Shown here one piece after another: positions 31,296 to 39,866 of a DNA stretch of 41,033 nt. This DNA is from Candidatus Kuenenia stuttgartensis (GTDB lineage: Bacteria; Planctomycetota; GCA-002687715; CAIWVZ01), in contig CAMARR010000009.1 in assembly GCA_945860915.1 (NCBI GenBank), positions 1 to 41,033 of the forward strand, read 5' to 3'. The notes beneath the pieces were generated by a model. That model did no database searches. It saw nothing but the letters and a program-made list of their open reading frames with translations, and had not been told where the DNA came from. A program made the translations under genes and the position numbers. Position 1 is the first letter of the stretch; each line of letters starts with the position of its first letter.

Positions 31296-33941
31296 CTAAC
31301 CTAGGTCCGCGAGGTTCAATTCGAGTCGAGACAGCCGAGTTTCCGCGTCAACGAGCTGTTCGCGCTCACGCGCCACAACCTCAGGCTTGGCACGCGCGAC
31401 AAATCCCTCGTTGGAGAGCTTTGCCTGTTTCTGGGCGATATAGACCTTCAGCTCCTCGACCTGTTTTGAGAGGCGGACCTTCTCCGCGTCAAGATCGACG
31501 AGACCCTCTGTCGGGACAAATATCTCAACCCCTGCCGCCACTTTCGTGACCGCGGCGGAAGGCTTCGCGACGCCAACCCCCGAGGTCACCGAGGCGAGAT
31601 TCACCAACGCCTTGGCGCGATCTTGCACCGAAACCAACAACGTCGCCATGTCCGCATCCCCTGCACGGAATGTCGCGTGAAGGGCTGTACGGAACGGCAC
31701 CTTCAAATCGTCTCGGATGGAGCGAATCGCGCTCACCACTTCGATCAAGAGCCCGATCTCGCGCTCAGCCGCGAGATCGCGCGCCGCCGCGTCGACTTTC
31801 GGCCAAGTCTCCGTGATGAGGTACTTCGTCGCACCCGGAACTCGCGATGCGAAATGTGTACGGATTTCCTCGGTGACAAATGGCGCAATCGGGTGAATCA
31901 AACGCAAGATGGTGTCCAGCGTTTCGACGAGCAAGGCCTGCGCATCGCGACGGCTCGCGCGACCTGAATCCGATTTGTCCTGAAGGCGCGACTTCGCGAG
32001 CTCGAGGTACCAATCGCAGAACGTGTTCCAGGTAAACTCGTAGGCGGCCTTGGCGGCGTCGCCGAACGCGAGCTTCTCAAGCGCCGCGGTAACGTCACCC
32101 ACAGTCGCGTGTAGTTTCGAGCGCAGCCAGCGATCTTCGGCCGCCTTGAATGACACTGGACGGGTTCCGTCCCAGTCTTCGACGTTCATCAGCGTGAAAC
32201 GCGCTGCGTTCCAGAGCTTATTGACGAAATTTCGACCTCCCTCAAACCGGCTTTCCGCTAGTTTGATGTCCTGCCCTTCCGAAGCCAACATCACGAGCGA
32301 CCAGCGCACGGCATCGCAGCCATACCGCTCGATCATGTCGATGGGATCGATGCCATTGCCGAGAGACTTCGACATGCGGCGGCCCTGCTCGTCCAACACG
32401 GTGCCTGTGATATACACCGTGTGAAACGGGACTTTGCCCATGAACTCAATGCCGCACATCACCATGCGGGCCACCCAGAAGTAGATGATGTCGCGCGCGG
32501 TGACTAAAACGTCAGTCGGATAGAAGCGCGCAAGGTCCGGCGTCTTGTCCGGCCAACCCAATGTCGAAAATGGCCAAAGTTGAGACGAGAACCACGTGTC
32601 CAAGACGTCGGGATCCTGCGTCCACGACTCCTGCGCGGTATCAGCGGGTTTCGTTGCCGACACCACGGTGCGACCCGTCGACGACACATACGCGGGGATG
32701 CGATGTCCCCACCAAATCTGACGGCTGATGCACCAGTCTCGATACTGCTCCACCCAATCGAGATACGTGCGCGTGTAACGCTCGGGCACGATCTTGACAC
32801 TGCCGTCCTTGACCGCGGCGGCCGCCGGCTCAAGAAGCGGGCGCATCTTCACGAACCACTGCTTCGAAAGCCTAGGCTCCACGACAGTCGTGCAGCGGTA
32901 GCAACGGGGTAGCGGGATTTCCTTTTGCTCGAATTTCTCGAGAAGCCCCAGCTCGTCTAGTTGAATCACGAGCTTCTTGCGGGCGGCGAATCGGTCGAGA
33001 CCCGCATAGGGACCGGCCGCGTCCGTCATCTTGCCTTTCTCGTCCATCGCTTTGACACGAGGCAACGCATGACGTTCACCGACCGCAAAGTCGTTGAAGT
33101 CGTGGGCGGGAGTGATCTTCACGGCGCCGGACCCCTTTTCGGGATCCGCATGAGTGTCTGCAATTACCGGAATCGCACGATCAATCACCGGAAGTAGCAC
33201 GCGTTTGCCTATGAGATCGCGATATCGCGTGTCGTCGGGATGGACAGCGACCGCTGTGTCGCCAAAAAGCGTCTCGGGCCGCGTGGTTGCCACCACGAGA
33301 AATCGGCCGGGCTCGCCCTCGATGCGATAGCGAAGGTGCCACATGCCTCCCTGTTCGGGCGTAGCTTCTGCCTCTTCGTCGGAGAGCGCGGTCAGGCAGC
33401 GCGAGCACCAATTGATGAGACGCTCGCCCTGATAAATCAGGCCCTTTTGATGAAGACGAACGAAAGCTTCGGTCACTGCCTTTGACAGGCCCTCGTCCAT
33501 CGTGAAGCGTTCGCGGGACCAGTCACAGGAACATCCGAGGCGTTTTAACTGCAGGATAATGCGGTCGCCGTACTGCTCCTTCCATGACCAAACGCGCTCG
33601 ATGAAGGCTTCGCGACCAAGCGAGTCCCGTGACTGCCCTTCCTTCGCGATAGCTTTCTCGACGACGTTTTGTGTCGCGATTCCAGCGTGATCCGTTCCCG
33701 GCACATACAGAGCGGCGAAGCCCTGCATCCGGCGAAAACGCGTCAACACATCTTGCAGGGTGTTGTTGAGCGCGTGGCCCATGTGGAGGGCACCCGTCAC
33801 GTTGGGTGGCGGGATCATGATGACGTGCGACTTGGCGTCGTCTGGACGCACCTCGGGACGGAACGATCCTTGGGATTCCCACTCGGAGAACCAACGGGCC
33901 TCGATATCGGCCGGAGAATAGCGCGGAGAAAGCTCAGTCAT
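31296..33941 (-). CDS. valS: Valyl-tRNA synthetase
   Basis: The 881-residue class I synthetase charges tRNA-Val. It has HIGH-type 'PPNVTGALHMGHALNN', a full editing (CP1) domain with 'LVVATTRPETLFGDTAVAVHP', KMSKS-type 'GRRMSKSLGNGIDP', an anticodon-binding helical domain, and a C-terminal coiled coil ('RLSKQVEELKVYIAQKQAKL'). I prefer the ATG at 33941 over the GTG two codons upstream because AAGGA lies nine bases from it and only three from the GTG. Upstream on the same strand, 59 bases away, is the PPC/DUF296 gene; downstream is pgi. Nothing is odd in the motifs. Confidence 0.97.
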   Translation of the reverse strand: MTELSPRYSPADIEARWFSEWESQGSFRPEVRPDDAKSHVIMIPPPNVTGALHMGHALNNTLQDVLTRFRRMQGFAALYVPGTDHAGIATQNVVEKAIAKEGQSRDSLGREAFIERVWSWKEQYGDRIILQLKRLGCSCDWSRERFTMDEGLSKAVTEAFVRLHQKGLIYQGERLINWCSRCLTALSDEEAEATPEQGGMWHLRYRIEGEPGRFLVVATTRPETLFGDTAVAVHPDDTRYRDLIGKRVLLPVIDRAIPVIADTHADPEKGSGAVKITPAHDFNDFAVGERHALPRVKAMDEKGKMTDAAGPYAGLDRFAARKKLVIQLDELGLLEKFEQKEIPLPRCYRCTTVVEPRLSKQWFVKMRPLLEPAAAAVKDGSVKIVPERYTRTYLDWVEQYRDWCISRQIWWGHRIPAYVSSTGRTVVSATKPADTAQESWTQDPDVLDTWFSSQLWPFSTLGWPDKTPDLARFYPTDVLVTARDIIYFWVARMVMCGIEFMGKVPFHTVYITGTVLDEQGRRMSKSLGNGIDPIDMIERYGCDAVRWSLVMLASEGQDIKLAESRFEGGRNFVNKLWNAARFTLMNVEDWDGTRPVSFKAAEDRWLRSKLHATVGDVTAALEKLAFGDAAKAAYEFTWNTFCDWYLELAKSRLQDKSDSGRASRRDAQALLVETLDTILRLIHPIAPFVTEEIRTHFASRVPGATKYLITETWPKVDAAARDLAAEREIGLLIEVVSAIRSIRDDLKVPFRTALHATFRAGDADMATLLVSVQDRAKALVNLASVTSGVGVAKPSAAVTKVAAGVEIFVPTEGLVDLDAEKVRLSKQVEELKVYIAQKQAKLSNEGFVARAKPEVVAREREQLVDAETRLSRLELNLADLG

Positions 33942-34000
33942 GATCACACGTCCTTGGTGGGAATGTTCCCAACGGACGCGTCAGGACGGAAGGAACAACG

Positions 34001-34477
34001 CTAGTCAATGCCGCAGATGCGAGTAAGGCCGAATTCGGGGTAGGGCACGCGCCGCATGGGGCCGGTTCGCAGGACCATCATTTCAAGGGTAATTGAAGCA
34101 ACTGCTTTGAACACATGCCCGCCAAACGCGCCAAAATCCACTCCCGTGAACAGCCCATGAACATGCAAGAAAGGCGTTCCGTCGCGAAGCGAGAGATTCC
34201 CCATGAGTGACACCGCTTCGACTCGATGACGGATCAAGCGGCGAATGTAGGTTTTTTCGGGCAGCGAGAAATAGCCCAGTTCGAGATCGTCGACAGCGCC
34301 GATACCCGAGACCATGGCCCCCTCGATTCCATGCTGTGCGGCCGCCGCACAAAGCGAAGCGTGAAGTTCGTCCCCCGGAGCGAGAACGACCATCAAATCC
34401 GAGGAAACGCCGGAGGGGGACCCGAGAACATGGCATTGCATGGGGTGCATTCCACCCAAGTGGATAGGCCGCGACAA
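34001..34477 (-). CDS. PPC/DUF296 domain protein
   Basis: The 158-residue protein consists of one PPC (DUF296) domain: 'AAQHGIEGAMVSGIGAVDDLELGYF', 'VEAVSLMGNLSLRDG', 'PFLHVHGLFTGVDFGAFGGHVF' and the final strand 'ITLEMMVLRTG' are the usual stretches. In plants this domain accompanies AT-hook DNA-binding proteins. The bacterial form is a small trimeric protein of unknown function with clustered histidines that may bind metal. There is no AT-hook here, so DNA binding is not supported. The start could also be the ATG 12 codons later. It is 59 bases upstream of valS and diverges from the lipid-kinase gene. Confidence 0.9.
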   Translation of the reverse strand: MSRPIHLGGMHPMQCHVLGSPSGVSSDLMVVLAPGDELHASLCAAAAQHGIEGAMVSGIGAVDDLELGYFSLPEKTYIRRLIRHRVEAVSLMGNLSLRDGTPFLHVHGLFTGVDFGAFGGHVFKAVASITLEMMVLRTGPMRRVPYPEFGLTRICGID

Positions 34478-34525
34478 GCCCCCACGAGTCGCAACGTTCC
34501 CGCGAGACTGCTATCACAACTCCCC

Positions 34526-35410
34526 GTGAAACGTGTCAACCTCATCGTCAACCCGATCTCGGGTCAGGGCCGCGGATTGCGCGCCGCCATGCGAGCTCAG
34601 GCTGCGTTCAAGGCTGCGGGGATCGACGCTGACATCCTGCCCACTCAAGCGGCTGGCGATGCCACACGCTTCGCACGCGAGACGCATGCGAACGTTGACG
34701 CGGTTCTGGCCGTCGGTGGCGACGGGACGCTCAATGAAGTCATGACCGGACTCGTTCGCAATATTCCAGTAGGCATCATCCCCGTGGGGACAGCCAACGT
34801 CGTGGCGCGCGATCTCCGTATCCCGTTTTCGCCCGAGCGGGCCGTGAAGGCCATCCTCAGCGGAAGCACGCGACGCATCGACGTCGGCACGGTCAATGAT
34901 CGACGCTTTCTTGCGATGGTCGGGATCGGATTCGACGGCGCTGTGGTTAAAGCCATCTGTGAAAGGCGTCGCGGCCCAATCACGATGGCGACCTACGTGG
35001 CACCGGCCCTGCGCACGCTCTGGGAATTCAAAGCGCCAACGCTTCACATCGAAGTGGACGGCCAACGCCAACCCCTCCCACACCACGGGGCGATCATCAC
35101 GAACACCCGCAACTACGGCGGAGTGTTCAGCGTGACCCCGAAGGCGCGCCCCGACGACGGCATCCTTCACTGGGTGGGGCACAAGAGCCCAGGGCGGCTG
35201 CCGCTGCTCGCCTACGCGACGGCTGCGCTCCTCCGATCTGAGGCTCCCGCAAGCTTGGCCACGTACGGCTCAGGGAGGTCATTCATGATCGGGTCTGACG
35301 AGCCCTGCGCCGTCGAGGCCGATGGCGACTACGTTGGAATGACCCCAGTACGAATTGGGGTGCTTCCAGGCGCATGCAACATTCTCGCACCGCAATCGAG
35401 GCGCGCATGA
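34526..35410 (+). CDS. Diacylglycerol kinase-family lipid kinase
   Basis: From the GTG at 34526 the protein has 294 residues, the usual length of the YegS/DgkB/LCB5-like family. It has 'LIVNPISGQGRG' at the N-terminus, nucleotide motif 'AVGGDGTLNEVMTGL' and 'PVGIIPVGTANVVARDL'. The C-terminal half carries 'VEADGDYVG', typical of the lid domain. It phosphorylates diacylglycerol or a related lipid at the membrane face. An in-frame ATG 100 codons upstream would run through the divergent PPC gene and has no family similarity, so I reject it. The stop overlaps the kdsA start as ATGA, so the two are coupled, suiting a role in envelope lipid supply. Confidence 0.92.
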   Translation: MKRVNLIVNPISGQGRGLRAAMRAQAAFKAAGIDADILPTQAAGDATRFARETHANVDAVLAVGGDGTLNEVMTGLVRNIPVGIIPVGTANVVARDLRIPFSPERAVKAILSGSTRRIDVGTVNDRRFLAMVGIGFDGAVVKAICERRRGPITMATYVAPALRTLWEFKAPTLHIEVDGQRQPLPHHGAIITNTRNYGGVFSVTPKARPDDGILHWVGHKSPGRLPLLAYATAALLRSEAPASLATYGSGRSFMIGSDEPCAVEADGDYVGMTPVRIGVLPGACNILAPQSRRA

Positions 35411-36240
35411 TTCCTCCACCACCTTCCCCCACCCCCATCACCGACGGCAATCTCACGATTGGCGGCGGCGAGCCATGGCTCGTTCTGGCAGGTCTATGCG
35501 TTCTCGAATCCCCAGAAGACACATTGCGCCAAGCGCGTGCCCTCAAGGCATGTCTCGAAGGCCTTCCGATCCAATTCGTCTTCAAAGCTTCGTTCGACAA
35601 GGCGAATCGTTCTTCGATCCATGGCTTTCGTGGACCAGGCATCGAAGCGGGACTCGAACTGCTCGCTGAAGTGAAGCGGACGCTCAAAGTTCCGATCGTG
35701 ACCGACGTGCATGAAACATGGCAGTGCGAGAAGGTGGCCGAGGTCGCCGACATCCTGCAGATTCCAGCCTTCCTCTGCCGGCAGACCGACCTCATCATCG
35801 CCGCAGCCAAGACGAACAAAATCGTCAACGTCAAGAAGGGTCAGTTTCTCGCGCCTTGGGACGTCAAGCCAATCATCGCGAAGGTCCGCGACTGCGGCAA
35901 CCCTCGCGTGATGCTGACTGAACGAGGGTCCTCGTTTGGCTACAACACTTTAGTCAACGATTTCCGAGGCCTTCCCAAGATGCGCGCGCTCGATGTTCCC
36001 GTGATTTTCGACGCGACCCACTCGGTGCAGCAGCCGGGTGCTCACGGCGACCGAACCGGCGGTGACCGCACCATGGTCCCCTATCTTGCACGCGCGGCTG
36101 CTGCCGTTGGCGTCGATGGTTTCTTCTTCGAAGTCCATGAAGATCCATCGCGAGCGAAGTCCGACGCGGACAACGCCCTCCCGCTCACCGACCTGCGCCC
36201 GCTCCTCGAGCAGATGCTTCGCATCCGCGCCGCGCTCTAG
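35407..36240 (+). CDS. kdsA: Kdo-8-phosphate synthase
   Basis: The 277-residue enzyme condenses phosphoenolpyruvate and arabinose-5-phosphate to Kdo-8-phosphate, the first committed step to the Kdo sugar of LPS. Signatures are 'LAGLCVLESPEDTL', 'FKASFDKANRSSIHGFRGPG', 'VTDVHETWQ', 'ILQIPAFLCRQTDL', 'VKKGQFLAPWD' and 'VIFDATHSVQQPG'. Cys31 in 'AGLCVLES' marks the metal-dependent class (the metal-free E. coli type has Asn there). The ATG at 35407 overlaps the lipid-kinase stop; an upstream ATG lies inside that gene. It converges on the kinase gene with a 4-base gap. It supports a true Gram-negative outer membrane. Confidence 0.96.
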   Translation: MIPPPPSPTPITDGNLTIGGGEPWLVLAGLCVLESPEDTLRQARALKACLEGLPIQFVFKASFDKANRSSIHGFRGPGIEAGLELLAEVKRTLKVPIVTDVHETWQCEKVAEVADILQIPAFLCRQTDLIIAAAKTNKIVNVKKGQFLAPWDVKPIIAKVRDCGNPRVMLTERGSSFGYNTLVNDFRGLPKMRALDVPVIFDATHSVQQPGAHGDRTGGDRTMVPYLARAAAAVGVDGFFFEVHEDPSRAKSDADNALPLTDLRPLLEQMLRIRAAL

Positions 36241-36244
36241 TTCC

Positions 36245-37363
36245 CTAGCGGCGCCACTTGTGGATCCGGCGGATCGTCGGGCCCTTGACCTTCTGAGTTG
36301 CGCGGCCGAACTCGGAAGCGCGACGCGTGGAACGTTCGGGCAGGGCTTCCAAGTCTTCGAGGAGTTCCGCGGGGGTTTGGTATCGGTCCTTCGGCGACTT
36401 CGCGAGCATGGTCAATACGACACGTTCTGAGGCGGGGTGAACGGTCGCGACACGATCTCGCGGTGGAATCGGCGCTTCGTTCAAATGCTTGACCATCACC
36501 ACCGTTGGGTTCGGGCCATCGAACGGCGGCACGCCCGTGAGCAGGTGATAGAAAGTTGCCCCCAGCGCGTAGATGTCGCTCCGGATGTCGATCTCGGGAT
36601 CGCCGCGCGCCTGCTCTGGAGAGATGTAATTGGGTGTTCCGATCGTGACGCCTCGATCGGTGCTTCCACCTTCGACCACCGTGTCCTTGGCCAGACCAAG
36701 GTCGCACAACTTCGCCACGCCACCCTCGACCAACATGATGTTGTCAGGTTTGACATCGCGATGGACGAGTCCATTCTCATGTGCGTGGTCGAGTGCCCGC
36801 GCGATCTGGGTGATGATCGAGATTGCTCGGTCCTCATCCATCGCGCCGCCGCGATCGAGAACCTGCAACAAAGTCGGACCATCGCAATATTCCATTGAAA
36901 AGAACCGGATACCCCCGCGTTCATCTGCATCAAATCCCTGAACGACGTTCGGGTGGTTCAATCGTGCGATGACGCGCGCCTCCTTTTCAAATCGGCGAAC
37001 GTAACCTGGATTTTCGGCAAGCCACGGCGCAAGAATCTTCACGGCAACCACTCGATCGAGGGCAAGCTGCCGCGCTTTGTAGACCGTACCCATCGAACCT
37101 GTTCCGAGTTTCTCGAGAAGCTTGTACCCCGGCAGCCGGAACGCGGCCTTGATCCTCGCCAATTGCTTGGTGAGCTCGTCAAAGCGCTCCTGAGTCAGCA
37201 CGCCGGTCTCGAGAAGAATCGTGCCGACGCTTTTCGGCGCAACCCCGAGTTCGGTCATCTTCCGTTGAACCTCGCGTGCAGACGCAACGCCTGCGTCATC
37301 AAGCCAACCGGCTCGCCGCGCGGCCTTCTCAAAGAGCTCTTCATCGTCTGGGATGCGTTCCAT
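36245..37363 (-). CDS. Ser/Thr protein kinase with N-terminal helical extension
   Basis: The 372-residue protein has a Hanks-type kinase domain at ~80-345: glycine loop 'GTGSMG' (87-92), K109 in 'VAVKIL', 'HRDVKPDN' (201-208), 'DLG' (221-223, replacing DFG) and 'GTPNYISPEQARG' (P+1 loop, SPE for APE). Residues 1-75 form an alpha-helical extension ('LLETGVLTQERFDELTKQL') often seen before such kinases in planctomycetes. There is no transmembrane segment or PASTA domain, so it is cytoplasmic. The basic tail ('RRIHKWRR') may contact nucleic acid or membrane. It is 12 bases after ybeY, last in the purA-uppS-cdsA-phoH-ybeY operon, so it may phosphorylate envelope or RNA-maturation enzymes (inference). 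Confidence 0.93.
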   Translation of the reverse strand: MERIPDDEELFEKAARRAGWLDDAGVASAREVQRKMTELGVAPKSVGTILLETGVLTQERFDELTKQLARIKAAFRLPGYKLLEKLGTGSMGTVYKARQLALDRVVAVKILAPWLAENPGYVRRFEKEARVIARLNHPNVVQGFDADERGGIRFFSMEYCDGPTLLQVLDRGGAMDEDRAISIITQIARALDHAHENGLVHRDVKPDNIMLVEGGVAKLCDLGLAKDTVVEGGSTDRGVTIGTPNYISPEQARGDPEIDIRSDIYALGATFYHLLTGVPPFDGPNPTVVMVKHLNEAPIPPRDRVATVHPASERVVLTMLAKSPKDRYQTPAELLEDLEALPERSTRRASEFGRATQKVKGPTIRRIHKWRR

Positions 37364-37375
37364 AGTGAATTCGTA

Positions 37376-37807
37376 TCAGCGAGGAGGGCTGACGCCAATC
37401 GCTCCGAGATAGTGCCGCTGTCGATCGAGCATCCGTGCGCGATCCGTCGGATCTTCGTCATCATATCCGCAAAGATGAAGGAGTCCGTGGCAGACGTAGA
37501 AGAGGAGCTCGCTCATCGCTTCGTGTCCAAGGTCCTTCGCAACTTCCTCGGCAAACTCTGACGAGACGACGATCTCGCCAACCAACGAGTCATCGCCACC
37601 CCCACGCAAATCGAAGGTCACGACATCAGTCTCGAAGTCGTGATTGAGCGCGTCACGGTTGATTTTTCGAATCGAGGCATCGTCGGTCACCAATAGCGAC
37701 ACCGGGAGCCGCTGACGCTCACCCGCTTCGACGGCACGGCACAAGGCATCGAGCACGGCGGGGTCCAAGACACACCGCCGATCCTCATACCTGACATCGA
37801 TCGTCAT
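37376..37807 (-). CDS. ybeY: Endoribonuclease YbeY, variant zinc site
   Basis: The 143-residue protein is a YbeY/UPF0054 metalloprotein that matures 16S rRNA 3' ends and takes part in ribosome quality control. Typical parts are 'VSLLVTDDASIRKINRDALNHDFETDVVTF' (as 'INRDALNHDFETDVVTF') and the zinc motif. The usual H-G-x-L-H-L-x-G-Y-D-H is here HGLLHLCGYDD, so the first two ligands are H107 and H111 and the third is D117 instead of His. Asp can bind zinc, so it may still be active. The start overlaps the PhoH stop as ATGA, the classic PhoH-YbeY pairing. No HD-domain membrane gene lies between them, unlike many bacteria. Confidence 0.93.
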   Translation of the reverse strand: MTIDVRYEDRRCVLDPAVLDALCRAVEAGERQRLPVSLLVTDDASIRKINRDALNHDFETDVVTFDLRGGGDDSLVGEIVVSSEFAEEVAKDLGHEAMSELLFYVCHGLLHLCGYDDEDPTDRARMLDRQRHYLGAIGVSPPR

Positions 37808-38916
37808 CGATCGCGACGAGGCTGTCTGTCGACTCCACGCCGATACGGGCCATCTCGGTCAAGAGCCGCTTCGGGAGGGCCATTCTCCGCTTCGTCCTCG
37901 GAATATGCTCGGAGGATATCTTGCACGACGGGATGCCGAACGACGTCGCCGCGCTCGAAGTGGCATATCGATACGCCCGAGATCCCGGCGAGGATCCCCT
38001 CCGCGTGGAGTAATCCTGAAATCTTGGTGGTTGGAAGATCCGATTGGGTGACGTCGCCCGTAATGATCATCTTCGATCGCTCACCCAATCGCGTGAGGAA
38101 CATCTTCATCTGAGCGACCGTGGCATTTTGAGCTTCATCGAGAATGATCACGGCATGATCGAGTGTGCGGCCGCGCATGTAGGCTAATGGCAGAATTTCG
38201 ATGATGTCTTCTTCGATGTACCGCTTCAGCTGTCCACGCGGAAGTTGATCGTTGAGTGCGTCATAAAGGGGCCGCAGGTACGGGTTGATCTTCTGCTGAA
38301 GATCGCCTGGAAGAAATCCCAGGTTTTCACCGGCTTCAACGGCTGGACGACACAACACGAGCTTGCGATAAGCAGCAGCCCTCAAGAGCTTGACGGCAGA
38401 GCACACGGCAAGATACGACTTGCCCGTGCCCGCGGGGCCAATTCCAAGAGTGATCGTGTTCGCGGCGATTGCGTCAAGATAGACCTGCTGGTTCTTCGAG
38501 CGAGCCGCGACCGGACGGCGCTCGTCTGGAGCACCAAACGGGGTCGGGCCGTGCGGAACCATGTTCGAACCCGGCACACCATGAACGGCGCTATTCCCGC
38601 TGTGGTGGGAATCGCCATCTGCGGCCGCGAGTTTCCGCCAATCCTCATCGCCCGAGCGATGCCGTCGGTAGCGAAAGAACCGCTCGACGTCACCCGGATC
38701 GGTGATCTGCTTCTCTCGTATCAATTCGAGCACCTGTTCGACAGTCTTGGATGCCTCGTCGATAGCACCCTCTGATCCCTTGAGTCGAAGTTGCCCGCCT
38801 CGCGAAACTGCTTCAACACCGTGAAGCCGCCGGAGCAAATGCAAATTACGATCAAGGCTGCCGTACAAGAACCGTTCTTCCTCAAGATCACGGAGAACGA
38901 TGGTGCGTTCGATCAA
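37804..38916 (-). CDS. phoH: PhoH-family ATPase
   Basis: From the TTG at 38916 the protein has 370 residues. An N-terminal KH-like part ('GQLRLKGSEGAIDEASKTVEQVLELI' as strand and helix) precedes the RecA-like ATPase core: Walker A 'GPAGTGKS', 'CRPAVEAGENLGFLPGDLQQKI', Walker B 'VIILDEAQNAT' and 'MKMFLTRLGERSKMIITGD'. PhoH/YbeZ proteins work with YbeY in RNA metabolism. I chose the TTG because AAGGAG lies seven bases upstream. The in-frame ATG at 38961 has no such site and would overlap cdsA by 16 bases. The stop overlaps the ybeY start. Confidence 0.93.
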   Translation of the reverse strand: MIERTIVLRDLEEERFLYGSLDRNLHLLRRLHGVEAVSRGGQLRLKGSEGAIDEASKTVEQVLELIREKQITDPGDVERFFRYRRHRSGDEDWRKLAAADGDSHHSGNSAVHGVPGSNMVPHGPTPFGAPDERRPVAARSKNQQVYLDAIAANTITLGIGPAGTGKSYLAVCSAVKLLRAAAYRKLVLCRPAVEAGENLGFLPGDLQQKINPYLRPLYDALNDQLPRGQLKRYIEEDIIEILPLAYMRGRTLDHAVIILDEAQNATVAQMKMFLTRLGERSKMIITGDVTQSDLPTTKISGLLHAEGILAGISGVSICHFERGDVVRHPVVQDILRAYSEDEAENGPPEAALDRDGPYRRGVDRQPRRDR

Positions 38917-38945
38917 CGAGGTCTCCTTGCGGGAGTCTGGCGCCG

Positions 38946-39866
38946 TTATGGCGCGAGCCATGCCCGCAGTAAAGTGTACCCTGCGGGGGCGGCAAAAATG
39001 AAAGAGTCCACGAGATCAAAAAGTCCGCCGAACGCCGGCAAAAGCGATGCCGAGTCCTTGACACGAACGGCGCGCTTGATCAACGACTCTAGAAGGTCCC
39101 CTGTGATCGTGGCCACGGACACGACAATCGCGAAGACAACAGCCTTCATCGGACCGATCCCAAGAGAGCTCAAGACAGCGATATTGGATGACGCGAGAAC
39201 TGCGCCGGTGGCCGACAGAAGCATCCCCCCGACGGCCCCCTCTACCGACTTGTTCGGCGAAACTCCGGGACACAACTTGGTGCGGCCGATCGCGATGCCA
39301 ACCAAGTATCCGCCCATGTCGTTGAGTTTCGAAGTAAAGAGGGCAAAAAGGAGGAGATAAGGTCCGACGGCATCGCCGAGCACAACTGCGCCATGCGGGC
39401 GTTGCAGGCAACCGATCTCAACGAGTATCGCAAGCGGCAAAGGAACGATAGAGAGCCCCAAGAACGCTCCTGAAAGGTCGCGCAAGGACTCGGGCGTGAC
39501 GTCGCGATGACGGTGCGACCATACGGAAACCATCCCGACAAGTGCGAATGCCACAAGCGCGGCTGAGAGTGGTCCGGCGACACCACAGTCGATTCCGAGA
39601 AGCACCGTGACCGGACGCACCAAAACGATCATCGCGCCACCAAGTAGCATCGCGTCGAAGACCCGCCGCCTCGTCGCATCGACGGACAGCATCGCCGCGT
39701 ACTCAAACAGCGCTCCCATGGCCACCGCGGCCGCTACCCATGGAGCAATCCGCGGGAGTTTCGATCCGACATCAACGAGTGTCGTCACTATCACCGTCGC
39801 AATAAGTACAACACCAAGGATGAGTCGGGTTGCGAGGCGCTTGCCTTGGGGTGCCGTTGCGGTCAC
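38946..39866 (-). CDS. cdsA: Phosphatidate cytidylyltransferase
   Basis: The 306-residue, polytopic inner-membrane protein makes CDP-diacylglycerol from phosphatidate and CTP, feeding phospholipid synthesis. About eight hydrophobic helices are visible. The C-terminal signature 'IKRAVRVKDSASLLPAFGGLFDLVDS' (~262-288, quoted as two motifs: 'KRAVRVKDS' and 'LLPAFGGLFDLVDS') keeps the two catalytic Asp but has Phe for the His and Leu for the Arg of the H-G-G-x-x-D-R motif. Such variants occur outside proteobacteria. The start overlaps uppS as ATGA. This uppS-cdsA order is standard. Confidence 0.95.
   Translation of the reverse strand: MTATAPQGKRLATRLILGVVLIATVIVTTLVDVGSKLPRIAPWVAAAVAMGALFEYAAMLSVDATRRRVFDAMLLGGAMIVLVRPVTVLLGIDCGVAGPLSAALVAFALVGMVSVWSHRHRDVTPESLRDLSGAFLGLSIVPLPLAILVEIGCLQRPHGAVVLGDAVGPYLLLFALFTSKLNDMGGYLVGIAIGRTKLCPGVSPNKSVEGAVGGMLLSATGAVLASSNIAVLSSLGIGPMKAVVFAIVVSVATITGDLLESLIKRAVRVKDSASLLPAFGGLFDLVDSFIFAAPAGYTLLRAWLAP

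Noticed and set aside
34226..34525. N-terminal extension of the lipid kinase
   Set aside because: It is antisense to the PPC gene and adds residues outside the family's normal length.
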